Assembly: GCF_039541795.1 (NCBI RefSeq)
Contig: NZ_BAABGX010000002.1
Span: 1,116,001-1,180,000 of the forward strand
Direction of reading: 5' to 3'
Source of the DNA: Nibribacter koreensis
GTDB taxonomy: Bacteria; Bacteroidota; Bacteroidia; Cytophagales; Hymenobacteraceae
DNA: 64,000 nt
A program made the position numbers and the translations under genes. The notes beneath the pieces were generated by a model that saw only the letters and a program-made list of their open reading frames with translations, was not told where the DNA came from and ran no database searches. Below, one piece after another: positions 7,174 through 15,943 of this stretch (its first letter is position 1; every line of letters starts with the position of its first letter).

Positions 7174-8547
7174 ATGACATTCTCAGACCTTAATTTAATT
7201 GAACCTCTTCTGCAAGCGTTGCATGAAGAAGGTTATACGCAACCCACTCCCATTCAGGAACAGGCTATTCCGCCGGTGTTGAACGGAGATGATATTTTAG
7301 GTTGCGCCCAAACCGGAACCGGTAAAACCGCCGCCTTTAGCTTGCCTTTGCTGCAACGTCTGCACGAGGCAGGACCGGCGCATCCGGCCAAAGCCATTAG
7401 AGCCCTTATCCTGACGCCTACGCGTGAGCTTGCCTTGCAGATTGGCGAGAGCATTGCCGCCTATGGGCGTTATACCAACATCAAGCACACCGTCATCTTT
7501 GGCGGCGTGGGCCAGACTCCGCAGGTGGAGCAGATTAGACGCGGCGTTGACATTGTAGTGGCCACGCCGGGTCGTTTGCTAGACTTAATGAACCAGGGCC
7601 TGCTGTCTATCAAGCACCTGGAGACGTTTATTTTGGACGAGGCGGACCGTATGCTAGACATGGGCTTTATCCATGACGTGCGCAAAATCATTGCCCAGAT
7701 TCCGGCCAAGCGCCAGACGCTGTTGTTCTCGGCTACCATGCCACAAGAAATCCAGAAGCTGTCCAGCAGCGTGTTGCGGGACCCGGTGTACGTAGAAGTG
7801 ACGCCTGTGTCCAGCACCGCCGAGAAAATTGCCCAGAAGGTGTACTTTGTGGACAAGACGGCTAAGCGCGCCTTGTTGAGACACTTGCTAGAGGCTGGTG
7901 ACATTACTCGCGCCCTGGTATTCTCCCGCACCAAGCACGGCGCCGACAGGATTGCCAAGGACCTGGCCAAAGCCGGCATTTCGGCGCAAGCCATTCACGG
8001 CGACAAAGCCCAGAGCACGCGCGTAAAAGCCCTGACCCAGTTCAAGAACAACGAGCTGCGCGCCCTGGTGGCCACAGACATTGCCGCCCGCGGTATTGAC
8101 GTAGATGACCTCACGCACGTGATCAACATTGACCTGCCCAATGAGCCTGAAACCTACGTGCACCGCATCGGGCGTACGGGTAGAGCAGGCGCTGAAGGCT
8201 TGGCCCTTTCTTTCTGTGATGACACTGAGTTGCCGTACCTGCGGGACATCGAGCGCCTGACCAAGCAGACCATTGAGATTGAAGATGAACATCCGTTCCA
8301 TGTGGACTACAAAAAACTGCCCTTGACCGGCGGAAAGTCTACGGACAAGATTGCCAAAGCCAGCGGCGGCGGCGGGAACCGGAGCTTCAGACAGCCACAG
8401 GCGGGCAGACCGCAGTCCTCGCGCAAGCCAAAACCATCTGGTGCAGCGGGCGGCAACGCCTCTGGGGGCAGCGGTAACAGAGACAGACGCTCTGGTGCTG
8501 GCGGCAGTAGCAACAACGGCGGCGGACGCAGATCTGGCGGAAGGTAG
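7174..8547 (+). CDS. rhlE: DEAD-box ATP-dependent RNA helicase, RhlE type
   Basis: Unwinds structured RNA, probably in ribosome assembly or mRNA decay. All helicase motifs are visible: the Q motif (YTQPTPIQEQAIP), Walker A AQTGTGKT, PTRELALQ, DEAD in DEADRMLDMGF, SATMP, HGDKAQSTR, VATDIAARGIDVD and HRIGRTGRAG. The core ends near residue 370; the remaining ~85 residues form a Gly/Arg/Ser-rich tail (GGGNRSFRQPQAGRPQSSRK) expected to bind RNA without fixed structure. Length 457 and the tail type fit the RhlE subgroup. The next gene begins 27 nt downstream and may be cotranscribed. Confidence 0.93.
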   Translation: MTFSDLNLIEPLLQALHEEGYTQPTPIQEQAIPPVLNGDDILGCAQTGTGKTAAFSLPLLQRLHEAGPAHPAKAIRALILTPTRELALQIGESIAAYGRYTNIKHTVIFGGVGQTPQVEQIRRGVDIVVATPGRLLDLMNQGLLSIKHLETFILDEADRMLDMGFIHDVRKIIAQIPAKRQTLLFSATMPQEIQKLSSSVLRDPVYVEVTPVSSTAEKIAQKVYFVDKTAKRALLRHLLEAGDITRALVFSRTKHGADRIAKDLAKAGISAQAIHGDKAQSTRVKALTQFKNNELRALVATDIAARGIDVDDLTHVINIDLPNEPETYVHRIGRTGRAGAEGLALSFCDDTELPYLRDIERLTKQTIEIEDEHPFHVDYKKLPLTGGKSTDKIAKASGGGGNRSFRQPQAGRPQSSRKPKPSGAAGGNASGGSGNRDRRSGAGGSSNNGGGRRSGGR

Positions 8548-8573
8548 AAACTGGTGAAAGCGCCTTACGTACT

Positions 8574-8990
8574 ATGGCTGTGTTCACCTTTATTCCTAAA
8601 CATTCGCTCTGGACGCTGTTAGCGTATCCTGTACTCTTGGGTACAGCGGCGTTGTTTGTGATAAAGGCTACCTATAACTTTCAGGCCAAGACCATAGACC
8701 CGTCCACGTACTTGCTTTTACTGTGCGTGCCCGCCTTTTTAGTCTGGTACCTGTATGTATTAGCCACCAACCGGTTCAGGGCCGTTGACTTCTATGAAAC
8801 AGAGATAGTGTTTACAGACGGCTTTGGCCGAAGACGCACCGTCAAGGCCCAGGACATCAAGAGAGTCTATCCTTCTGGCATCATGATCAGGAAAAAAATC
8901 TTTCCTATATCACTGTACTACCTCAGGAACGGCCATGAGCTCTGCATCTACTTAGAAGGCTGGCAACAAAAGCAACAACCAGACGCTTAA
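8574..8990 (+). CDS. hypothetical membrane protein with PH-like domain
   Basis: 138 residues: two N-terminal membrane helices (residues ~10-30 and ~45-65) followed by a soluble beta-rich part with FYETEIVFTDGFGRRRTVKA, resembling bacterial PH-like domains found after two helices. No catalytic residues seen. Follows the helicase gene by 27 nt and ends at a strong bidirectional hairpin. Confidence 0.75.
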   Translation: MAVFTFIPKHSLWTLLAYPVLLGTAALFVIKATYNFQAKTIDPSTYLLLLCVPAFLVWYLYVLATNRFRAVDFYETEIVFTDGFGRRRTVKAQDIKRVYPSGIMIRKKIFPISLYYLRNGHELCIYLEGWQQKQQPDA

Positions 8991-9004
8991 TCTTATTTGT
9001 ACAT

Positions 9005-9047
9005 AAACAAAGAAGCCGGACACACTGTGTGTCCGGCTTCTTTGTTT
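9005..9047. terminator. bidirectional terminator
   Basis: Nearly perfect palindrome AAACAAAGAAGCCGGACACA and complement, 14 nt after the plus-strand stop and 20 nt before the minus-strand stop at 9068. Long GC-rich stem with T-runs on both strands. Confidence 0.85.
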
Positions 9048-9067
9048 ACAGAGAAAAGCCTTTCAGC

Positions 9068-9553
9068 TTATCTTCCTGATTTGTTGCGGTTCTTGTTGGC
9101 TTTTCCCTGGCCAACCCATCCGCTAGACTTGGCGGCCCAGTAGCTGGCGCCTAAGGCTAAGGCTGCACCGCCCACTACTTTTTGAGTAGTAGTCAGGCCA
9201 CCGTAAGAACGTGACACAGAAGACCCGAAGTCTTTCACAGCCTGTGGCACCTGGATGTTGCTTAATGAGCTGGTGATGCCGCCCAAGATGCCGCTGCTCT
9301 GCTGACCTTGACGGTCTTGCTGCTGACGGTTCTGCTGCTGGTTACGGCCGCTGGCCTGGCTTTGCTGTTGTGCGCTTGGGCTCTGCTGGCTCTGGCTCTG
9401 TGAGGTATAGCTAGGCTGTCCTTGTTGTTGGCTGCTGGCAGAAGCGTTTTGGCTTCTTGACTGCGCAGAAGAAGTATTTTGGTTGCTAGCTGTTGGGTTA
9501 TTTTGCGAAGAAGCAGAAGACTGCTGTCCTGCTTGGTTGGTTCTGTTTTCCAT
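9068..9553 (-). CDS. Gln/Ser-rich protein with hydrophobic C-terminal segment
   Basis: 161 residues. Residues 1-90 are almost only Gln, Ser, Asn, Ala and Gly (QQSQASGRNQQQNRQQQDRQ) and must be disordered. Residues ~95-115 hold an amphipathic stretch (LSNIQVPQAVKDFGSSVSRS), residues ~125-145 a Gly/Ala-rich hydrophobic helix (VVGGAALALGASYWAAKSSG), then a basic end. No known family. The design resembles small membrane-associated or phase-separating proteins, but that is a guess. Confidence 0.75.
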   Translation of the reverse strand: MENRTNQAGQQSSASSQNNPTASNQNTSSAQSRSQNASASSQQQGQPSYTSQSQSQQSPSAQQQSQASGRNQQQNRQQQDRQGQQSSGILGGITSSLSNIQVPQAVKDFGSSVSRSYGGLTTTQKVVGGAALALGASYWAAKSSGWVGQGKANKNRNKSGR

Positions 9554-9806
9554 AGTATTAAAGTATTTAAGTGGTACTAAAAATTAAGTATCGGTTAGCG
9601 GCCACCGTTCCCGGCAACCGAATCTATTCTATCGGAAAACTGGCCGAATGGTTGCGTTCATTTATAATTTAACCAATATTTTTTCCAAAATCATATTTCA
9701 GCAAGGATTCCTCTAATGCCTTACTGGCCAGCATTAAATACACTTCATCATTTTTAGGCTACTTTCCGTAGAATAGGGCAAAAACAATATATACCTATTT
9801 AGCACT

Positions 9807-10940
9807 ATGGCCCAAGACGCACCTTCCTCTCCCGCCTACAAGACGCATACCACCTTCACGCACAAGCTGTTGCTCACGGCGCTGGTGGTCATTCTGTTGG
9901 CCGTTCTCTACATTGTGATTAAGCTGGCGTTCCAGGTGTTGCTGGTGTTTTTTGCGGCTGTCTTGTTTGGCATTTTGCTACATGGCCTTAGCAGTTGGCT
10001 GCATCGTAAAACCCGCATAGCCTATTCCTGGGCGCTGGGGCTGGTCTGCCTCTTGATAGTGGGCATAGCGGTAGGCGGCTTTCTGGCTCTGGGACCTAGC
10101 CTCTCAGAGCAGACCCAGGAATTACAGCAGAAACTGCCAGACGTCTTACAAAAACTTGAGGCCAAGGTGAAGACGCTCCCCATGGGCGAACAGATGATCA
10201 AACAGCTCCCCACGCAGGAGGAGTTGATGAACAGCAAAGGCGCCTCGTTCAAAAATGCCATTGCGCTGTTCTCTTCCTCCTTAGGTGCGCTGGCCAACAT
10301 CCTAATTGTGCTGGTGATAGGCATTTACCTGGCGTCTTCGCCGCAAGAATCTGCTAGCGGCGTAGTAAGACTGGTCCCCAAAGTGCACAGGCCGCGCGCG
10401 AGAGAGGTGGTGCACGTATTGCGGTTCACGCTCTGGGGCTGGCTCAAAGGCACCTTGCTGGCCATGCTGGTGATTGGTACCCTTACCTCTATTGGCTTGA
10501 TGATCATTGGCGTACCGCTGGCCTTGCTGTTGGGCGTGTTTGCCGGATTGCTGGAGTTTGTGCCCAACATTGGTCCGTTCATAGCCAGCGCTCCCGCCAT
10601 TTTGCTGGCCTTGGTAGAAGACCCTAACAAAGCCCTGACGGTGGTGATTTTCTTCATCGCCATTCAAAGCCTGGAAGGTTACGTGCTCACGCCGCTGGTT
10701 CAGAAACACATCATTGACCTGCCGCCGGTGCTCACCATCATGGGCCAGGTCTTGATGGGCATTATTGCCGGGCCGTGGGGTCTGCTCCTGGCGGTACCCA
10801 TGGTGGCGGTGATCATGGTGCTGGTGAAAATGCTCTACATAGAAGACGTGCTGGAGGATAGAAGCATTGAGGTGAAGGGCGAAGAAGACGCCATTGCCCA
10901 GGAAGAACACCGGCCTACACCTCCAGAGGAACAAGAGTAA
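9807..10940 (+). CDS. AI-2E family transporter (TqsA/YdiK-like permease)
   Basis: 377-residue inner-membrane protein. Two helices at the N-terminus (residues ~20-65), a third near 75-95, a soluble helical loop (residues ~105-160), then a cluster of helices containing GLLEFVPNIGPFIASAPAIL and GPWGLLLAVPMVAVIMVLVK, the two conserved blocks of the family. The C-terminal tail is acidic. Substrates in this family vary, so export of autoinducer is not claimed. A degenerate PAL copy starts 1 nt after the stop, and the M28 peptidase gene follows. Confidence 0.88.
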   Translation: MAQDAPSSPAYKTHTTFTHKLLLTALVVILLAVLYIVIKLAFQVLLVFFAAVLFGILLHGLSSWLHRKTRIAYSWALGLVCLLIVGIAVGGFLALGPSLSEQTQELQQKLPDVLQKLEAKVKTLPMGEQMIKQLPTQEELMNSKGASFKNAIALFSSSLGALANILIVLVIGIYLASSPQESASGVVRLVPKVHRPRAREVVHVLRFTLWGWLKGTLLAMLVIGTLTSIGLMIIGVPLALLLGVFAGLLEFVPNIGPFIASAPAILLALVEDPNKALTVVIFFIAIQSLEGYVLTPLVQKHIIDLPPVLTIMGQVLMGIIAGPWGLLLAVPMVAVIMVLVKMLYIEDVLEDRSIEVKGEEDAIAQEEHRPTPPEEQE

Positions 10941-10941
10941 A

Positions 10942-10981
10942 TCGTTTTTGGCCTGTTTTTCAGAAAAAAAGCCTAAACTTA
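10942..10981. repeat. PAL palindrome copy 4 (degenerate)
   Basis: TCGTTTTTGGCCTG followed by a weak right arm AAGCCTAAACTTA. Tandem gap between two plus-strand genes. Confidence 0.6.
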
Positions 10982-11011
10982 GGTTACCAAATTTCAGGAT
11001 ACACACCAACT

Positions 11012-12304
11012 ATGACCTCAAAGAAAACCTTCGCCTTGTGTCTGGCCTTGCTGCCCCTGGGCAGTGCCTTCGCGCAGAAGCACATTGTCCAGAAAGACGT
11101 AGAGCGCATCATCAAGACCCTGGCCCATGATGACATGATGGGCCGTAAGACCTTTACGCCCGGCATAGAAAAAGCCGCCGATTTTATCTCTGCTGAATTC
11201 AAGAGCATTGGCCTCACTCCTCTGGCCGGTGACACGGACTACAAGCAGGAGTTTAAGATGTACACGCTCACTTCTGAGAAAGCAGACATTGAGATTGACG
11301 GCACCCAGGTAAAACCAGAGGCCTTTTTCTACAGCACCACGCACCAGAAGATTGAGTGGGAAGACAAAGCCCCCCAGCCCATTGTGATTGGCGAGGCCGA
11401 TGATTTTAGAGCCGCCATTAACAAGGCGCGCCGTTCTACCAAAGACGCCATGATTCTGGTGCACCCTAAGCACCAGGAGATGTTCAACCGCTACGCCGGT
11501 TTCTTCAAGCAAGCGTCTCCGGTGGCAGAGCTAGGGAAAGGCCCTACCTTGATTTTCGTGCTTACAGACAAGGCCCAGATTTCTTCTTTTGACATAGAGA
11601 TTAAGAACAAGGTCAATGAGATGTCACTGGCCAATGTGGCCGGCATGATTCCCGGCAAGCGCGCCAACGAGTACGTGGTCTTCTCTGGCCATTATGACCA
11701 CATTGGCATTAGCAAACCCGTAGCCGGAGACTCTATTGCCAACGGCGCCGATGACGACGCTTCTGGCACCACTGCGGTGATTACCTTGGCCAAGCACTTC
11801 AAGAAACAAGGCAAGCCTGAGCGCACCCTTATTTTTGTGGCCTTCACCGCCGAGGAGATTGGCGGCTTCGGGTCGCAGCACTTCTCCAAGCAGTTGAACC
11901 CAGACGAGATTGTGGCCATGTTCAACATTGAGATGATCGGCAAAGGCTCTAAGTTTGGTCCCAACACGGCCTACATCACAGGCTTTGAGAAATCAGACTT
12001 CGGGACGTTGTTGCAGCAGGCCGTGAAGGGTACCGCCTACAGCTTCCACCCAGACCCTTATCCAAAGGAGAACCTGTTCTACCGCTCAGACAATGCCACG
12101 TTGGCGCGTTTAGGTGTACCGGCGCATACCATCTCCTCCGTGCAGATAGACCAGGACAAACTGTATCATTCGGTAGATGACGAGGTAGAAAGCCTGGACC
12201 TGGCCCACATGACCAACATGATTAAAGCCGTGGCGCTGGGTGCGAAGGATTTTGTGGCTGGCAAGAAAACGCCTAAGCGCGTGGATAAGGCTCAGGTGCA
12301 GTAA
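11012..12304 (+). CDS. M28 family zinc metallopeptidase
   Basis: Secreted aminopeptidase-type enzyme of 430 residues. Signal peptide MTSKKTFALCLALLPLGSAFA with cleavage before QKH. Metal ligands and catalytic residues appear in order: SGHYDHIG (His, Asp), NGADDDASG (bridging Asp), FTAEEIGGFGS (catalytic Glu and Zn ligand), EMIG, and the C-terminal His in LYHSVDDEVE. A likely PA (protease-associated) insertion lies between residues ~95 and 190. Probable role: digestion of exported peptides in the periplasm or medium. Confidence 0.92.
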   Translation: MTSKKTFALCLALLPLGSAFAQKHIVQKDVERIIKTLAHDDMMGRKTFTPGIEKAADFISAEFKSIGLTPLAGDTDYKQEFKMYTLTSEKADIEIDGTQVKPEAFFYSTTHQKIEWEDKAPQPIVIGEADDFRAAINKARRSTKDAMILVHPKHQEMFNRYAGFFKQASPVAELGKGPTLIFVLTDKAQISSFDIEIKNKVNEMSLANVAGMIPGKRANEYVVFSGHYDHIGISKPVAGDSIANGADDDASGTTAVITLAKHFKKQGKPERTLIFVAFTAEEIGGFGSQHFSKQLNPDEIVAMFNIEMIGKGSKFGPNTAYITGFEKSDFGTLLQQAVKGTAYSFHPDPYPKENLFYRSDNATLARLGVPAHTISSVQIDQDKLYHSVDDEVESLDLAHMTNMIKAVALGAKDFVAGKKTPKRVDKAQVQ

Positions 12305-12332
12305 GTCCAGACACAAGATTCAAGACTTTTAG

Positions 12333-12384
12333 AGCTTCCGTTTTTGGCCTGTTTTTTTTGGAAAACAGGCCAAAAACGGAAGCT
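12333..12384. repeat. PAL palindrome copy 5 (23-bp perfect arms)
   Basis: The longest copy. Arms begin AGCTTCCGTTTTTGGCCTG and are exactly complementary over 23 nt, with copy-specific outer AGCTT/AAGCT pairs. 28 nt after the M28 peptidase stop. Confidence 0.92.
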
Positions 12385-12438
12385 ATTTTTATCTCCTCTG
12401 CCTAATAAACACTCCCGTAACAGTCCTTCTCCCCTCTT

Positions 12439-12603
12439 CTCCATTTTTGTCATCCTGAAAGGACCTTGTGGGCGAACTAGACAAGCGGTGGCTATGCATT
12501 ATATTAACTTCCATTATAGAAGATTACAACACGTTAGTTCTCTCATTTAGCAACGGCCCTTACAGCTTGCCCACAAGGTCCTTTCAGGATGACAAAAATG
12601 GAG
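12439..12603. repeat. family B head-to-head repeat pair, MITE-like
   Basis: A 35-nt perfect inverted repeat: CTCCATTTTTGTCATCCTGA and following bases (12439-12473) against its complement (12569-12603), enclosing 95 nt without a gene. The core TCATCCTGAAAGGACCTTGT recurs at 45930-45972 and in a second pair at 57602-57914. Together with PAL copies 5 and 6 this fills most of the 498-nt gap 12305-12802, in which I see no gene. Confidence 0.85.
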
Positions 12604-12714
12604 AGTAAAACAAATCGAATGGTGAACACAAAAAGGGCAACGGGTAGCAATGACATTGTGGTAAGGCAGTTCTTACTATTTGCCTTTACACTCAACCAAT
12701 CCCATAAAAACACC

Positions 12715-12764
12715 GGCTCCCGTTTTTGACCTACTTTCTTAAAAAGAAGCCAAAAACGAGAGCC
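12715..12764. repeat. PAL palindrome copy 6
   Basis: GGCTCCCGTTTTTGACC ... AGCCAAAAACGAGAGCC; one mismatch in the outer stem. Second PAL in the convergent gap, 38 nt from the TonB receptor stop. Confidence 0.82.
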
Positions 12765-12802
12765 TAACTGCTTAAACCCAATTGCTATTGAAGCGTCAAT
12801 CC

Positions 12803-15211
12803 CTAAAAATTGCTTCTTAACGTCAACACCAAATTCCTACCAGGAGCACTCACGCCTGAGGCATAGACGCGGTAGAACTGGTCCAGGATATTCTCCAGTG
12901 CGGCCTGCACCTGTAGCTTAGGATGGAACTGGTACGAGGTGCGCAGGTTCAAGGTGTACCAGGCCGGAACGCCCTGCGGAGTGGCGTACTGGAGGTTGTC
13001 CTCGCCTACGGGGTTGTAGTCTTTCAGGCGTTTCCAGCCGTTGTACTGCACAAAGAACTCAGACCTGAATTTGGGCAGGGTCAGAAACAAGCTGGTCTTC
13101 CCGAACACCGGGGCAATATGGTCCAACGGAATCTCACCGGCTTCGGCTTGAATGCGGCCATAGGTGTAGGTAAGCGTGGAGGCTAATCTGAAGGCCTGCG
13201 TCACGTCGGCTGAGAGGCTTCCTGAGAAGCCGTAGATGTAGGCTTTGTTGGCGTTCACATTGGCGGTTACGCGGCTTACTTGTCCGTTGTACTCAACCTC
13301 TGGCAGACCATTGTAAAGGAAAGGTTGCGTGGTGATGGCGTCACGGTACCAGGTGTAGAAACCGGTTCCCTCTATGTGAATGTTCTGCTGAATGGTCTTG
13401 CCAAGGGTGAGTTCTGTGTTGTAGGTGTATTCTGGTTTCAGGTCAGGATTGGGCACAACCACCTGCCCCGCCACCGACTCAAATACTTTGGCCAAGTCAT
13501 CTACGTTAGGCGCTCTGAAGCCCGACGAGGCCACCGCTGCCAAGCGCCAGTCATGCCCCGGCTGAAACACCAGTCCTACGTTGCCATTCACGGCGGTGTT
13601 CTTCTGGCTCACTTCATCAAACGGGAAATTGAAGAACCGCTTATCGGTGAAATCGGCGTTCAGTTCTACGCGGCTAATGCGAATGCCGTCAGACAGAATC
13701 CAGCGCGGACTGATTTCCCAGGTGTGGGTAAAGTAGGCGGCGGCAGAGCGCATGTCAGAACCACCGCTCGGGTAGCGGGTGTCCAGGGCCGAGCGTTCGC
13801 CGGTGTCAATGTGCTCGCCGTACGCGCGGGACTGCACGTCATTGTAGGTACCCTCCAGACCGTAGCGCAACTCATGCTCGCCCAGCAAACGGCTGGCGTC
13901 TACGTTCAGGGTAAAAATATCCACGTGCTCTTTGCGGTGCTGCAGCAAGGTCTTCCCGAAGCTGCGGTTGTTCCGGCTTTCAGCAATGCTTTGGTAGGCC
14001 AGCGTGGTGCGCAGGTTCTCCAGCCAACCGCTGCCCTTCGTGGCAAACGTATACGCGGCCATAAGGCGCTCCTGCGGACCGTAGTACCATTGGGCGCTCT
14101 TCAAAATGCCTTTGCCGTCAACCTCGGTCAATCTATCATACCTGGGAATATTAGAGGACGTGGAGTATTGCAGATTCAACACATGTGACGTAGTAGGGCT
14201 GGCCTGAAACAACACTTTCTGCAAGACGTCATACTGCTGGTAGCCGCTCTGCTTCTGAATGTTGACGTTGTCATTGGCCATCATCACATCTTTTCCATTG
14301 ACGCGTTCGGCATAGAATGGCCTAAGTCCCCAGCTCCCGTAGAACGGGTTCCGCTTCGCGCCTTGGCGCAGGTCATCAAAGTCTGAAAAGGTAAGGCTGG
14401 TCAAGCTCCCCCAGCGCTGCCCACCAAAGGCCACGTCTACGTGCGCGGTTTTCTCTTGATTGGCCGTGGCGTAGCGGGTATAGGCGTTGCCGGTGAACTT
14501 GGTCTGTCCCACGCTGTCAGATAAGACCGGGTTCTTGGTATAGAAATGCACCACGCCGCCCAAGGCATCTGAGCCATATACCACCGACCCCGGCCCGAAC
14601 ACCACTTCTACTTTCTCCAGGGCGGCGTTGTCTACCGTAATCACGTTTTGCAAGTGGCCACCGCGGTAAATGGCGTTGTTCAGGCGCACGCCGTCCATCA
14701 CCATCAAAACCTTATTGGCTTCAAAGCCGCGCAAGATGGGGCTACCACCGCCGGCCTGGCTTTTCTGCACCAGCACCTGTCCGCTTTGCTGTAACACATC
14801 TGCCGTGGTGGGGTTGTTCTGGAAGGCTAGCTCCCTTGATTTGAGAACTTGAATCTGCTGGGGCACATCGGCGCGCTTCTCTTCAAACTTGCTGGCAGAG
14901 ACCACCACCTCATTCAAAGAGTAGCTTCTTTCTGAAAGCAACACGCGGTACTGCATGGTCTTTAACTGGCTCACTGCCAAGGTGCGCGGCTGGTAATCTG
15001 AGCGCTCAAACCGAAGACTGTCCGATGGCCGGAACTCGTCTAGCCTGAACCGGCCTCTGCTGTCGGTCTGCACGGTGCCGCCGCCCGTGGTAGGCACCAC
15101 GCTCACGCCCACCAGCGGGGTTAGATTGCTTTTATCCTGCACCACGGCGGTCTGCGCCTGCACGGCCAAAGGCAAGGCCATCACTACCAGCAGCTGAACT
15201 ATTTTTTTCAT
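12803..15211 (-). CDS. TonB-dependent receptor, heme/hemoglobin type
   Basis: 802-residue outer-membrane importer. Signal peptide MKKIVQLLVVMALPLAVQAQ; then a CarbD-regulatory-like domain (residues ~20-95), the plug (VVVSASKFEEKRADVPQQIQ; GGSPILRGFEANKVLMVMDG) to about residue 230, and a 22-strand barrel ending in the required aromatic residue (LRSNF). The barrel carries SGFRAPNVDD and VPNPDLKPEY, the FRAP and NPNL boxes of hemin/hemoglobin receptors, so the ligand is probably heme or a heme protein; this is inference. There is no His between the two boxes, where several characterised receptors have one. No hmu-like partner genes lie next to it. Confidence 0.9.
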   Translation of the reverse strand: MKKIVQLLVVMALPLAVQAQTAVVQDKSNLTPLVGVSVVPTTGGGTVQTDSRGRFRLDEFRPSDSLRFERSDYQPRTLAVSQLKTMQYRVLLSERSYSLNEVVVSASKFEEKRADVPQQIQVLKSRELAFQNNPTTADVLQQSGQVLVQKSQAGGGSPILRGFEANKVLMVMDGVRLNNAIYRGGHLQNVITVDNAALEKVEVVFGPGSVVYGSDALGGVVHFYTKNPVLSDSVGQTKFTGNAYTRYATANQEKTAHVDVAFGGQRWGSLTSLTFSDFDDLRQGAKRNPFYGSWGLRPFYAERVNGKDVMMANDNVNIQKQSGYQQYDVLQKVLFQASPTTSHVLNLQYSTSSNIPRYDRLTEVDGKGILKSAQWYYGPQERLMAAYTFATKGSGWLENLRTTLAYQSIAESRNNRSFGKTLLQHRKEHVDIFTLNVDASRLLGEHELRYGLEGTYNDVQSRAYGEHIDTGERSALDTRYPSGGSDMRSAAAYFTHTWEISPRWILSDGIRISRVELNADFTDKRFFNFPFDEVSQKNTAVNGNVGLVFQPGHDWRLAAVASSGFRAPNVDDLAKVFESVAGQVVVPNPDLKPEYTYNTELTLGKTIQQNIHIEGTGFYTWYRDAITTQPFLYNGLPEVEYNGQVSRVTANVNANKAYIYGFSGSLSADVTQAFRLASTLTYTYGRIQAEAGEIPLDHIAPVFGKTSLFLTLPKFRSEFFVQYNGWKRLKDYNPVGEDNLQYATPQGVPAWYTLNLRTSYQFHPKLQVQAALENILDQFYRVYASGVSAPGRNLVLTLRSNF

Positions 15212-15270
15212 GAATTGGAAAGGGAAACGGACTATTGAATTCTACTTAGGCAAGGCAACCAGCCTATTCT

Positions 15271-15278
15271 CAAATGTA
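15271..15278 (-). promoter_or_regulatory. -7 box TACATTTG of the TonB receptor gene
   Basis: Minus-strand TACATTTG (consensus TAnnTTTG), 60 nt before the ATG and just after the GNAT stop, giving the receptor its own promoter. No Fur-like 19-bp palindrome could be recognised. Confidence 0.5.
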
Positions 15279-15282
15279 CAGA

Positions 15283-15762
15283 TTACAAAGGCATTTCCAT
15301 CTTGATGTCGGCGCGTTTGTAGTCCTGGCTGTCAATGGGCACTTCCACGAAACCCAACCGATGGTACAGGTGAATGGCGGTCTCCAGTTTGCGGTTAGAG
15401 ACCAGCATCAAGGTCTTGCCGCCCAGTTCTCTGGCTTTGTCTATGGCGGCTTCGCCCAGCTTGCGGCCAATCTTCAGGCCCTGCGCCTTGTCCGTGACGG
15501 CCATCTTGGCCAGCTCAAAGGTGTCGTTCTCCATTTTGATGAGCGCGCAGGTGCCTACAATCTCGCCGTGGTATTCGGCCATGAGAATGTGACCGCCTTT
15601 CTGGATGATGTACCCGTCTGGGTTGCCCAGGGATTTGTGGTCTAGCTCTTCCATCTCAAAGTAGCGCTCAATCCAGGCCTGGTTCAGGTCTTTGAAGTGG
15701 GTGGCGTGCGCGGGGGTGTAGTCTATAATGTGGACGGTATCTTGTGCTGGGGCTGAGGTCAT
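15283..15762 (-). CDS. GNAT family N-acetyltransferase
   Basis: 159-residue acetyl-CoA-dependent transferase. The acetyl-CoA loop is in ELAKMAVTDKAQGLKIGRKL, followed by the typical helix, LMLVSNRKLETAIHLYHRLG and the GFVE strand. The substrate is unknown. The sequence type matches the GNAT domains often fused to MarR regulators, but here it is alone. Its promoter has a TATCTTTG box with PAL copy 7 behind it. Confidence 0.9.
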   Translation of the reverse strand: MTSAPAQDTVHIIDYTPAHATHFKDLNQAWIERYFEMEELDHKSLGNPDGYIIQKGGHILMAEYHGEIVGTCALIKMENDTFELAKMAVTDKAQGLKIGRKLGEAAIDKARELGGKTLMLVSNRKLETAIHLYHRLGFVEVPIDSQDYKRADIKMEMPL

Positions 15763-15786
15763 GCGTGCTGCGTTAAGGAATGTCTA

Positions 15787-15794
15787 CAAAGATA
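15787..15794 (-). promoter_or_regulatory. -7 box TATCTTTG of the GNAT gene
   Basis: Minus-strand TATCTTTG 25 nt before the ATG; PAL copy 7 begins 14 nt further upstream. Confidence 0.55.
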
Positions 15795-15808
15795 AGCAAT
15801 GCCCACAT

Positions 15809-15850
15809 GCCGTTTTTGCCCTGATTTCCAGAAAATAAGCCAAAAACGGC
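15809..15850. repeat. PAL palindrome copy 7 (divergent gap)
   Basis: GCCGTTTTTGCCCTG ... AAGCCAAAAACGGC. Lies between the divergent GNAT and NlpC/P60 genes. Confidence 0.85.
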
Positions 15851-15943
15851 CGTCCTTACCAGAACTTGGATTGGCATCTGCCTGTTGAAGACAAAGCCTG
15901 CTTTTTGCAGAGAGAACCTGTATCTTTAGGAATCCATGTTTGT

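Noticed and set aside
13280..14188. Plus-strand open frame of 302 codons inside the TonB receptor
   Set aside because: Shadow of a clear receptor gene; no start signal and no recognisable domain.
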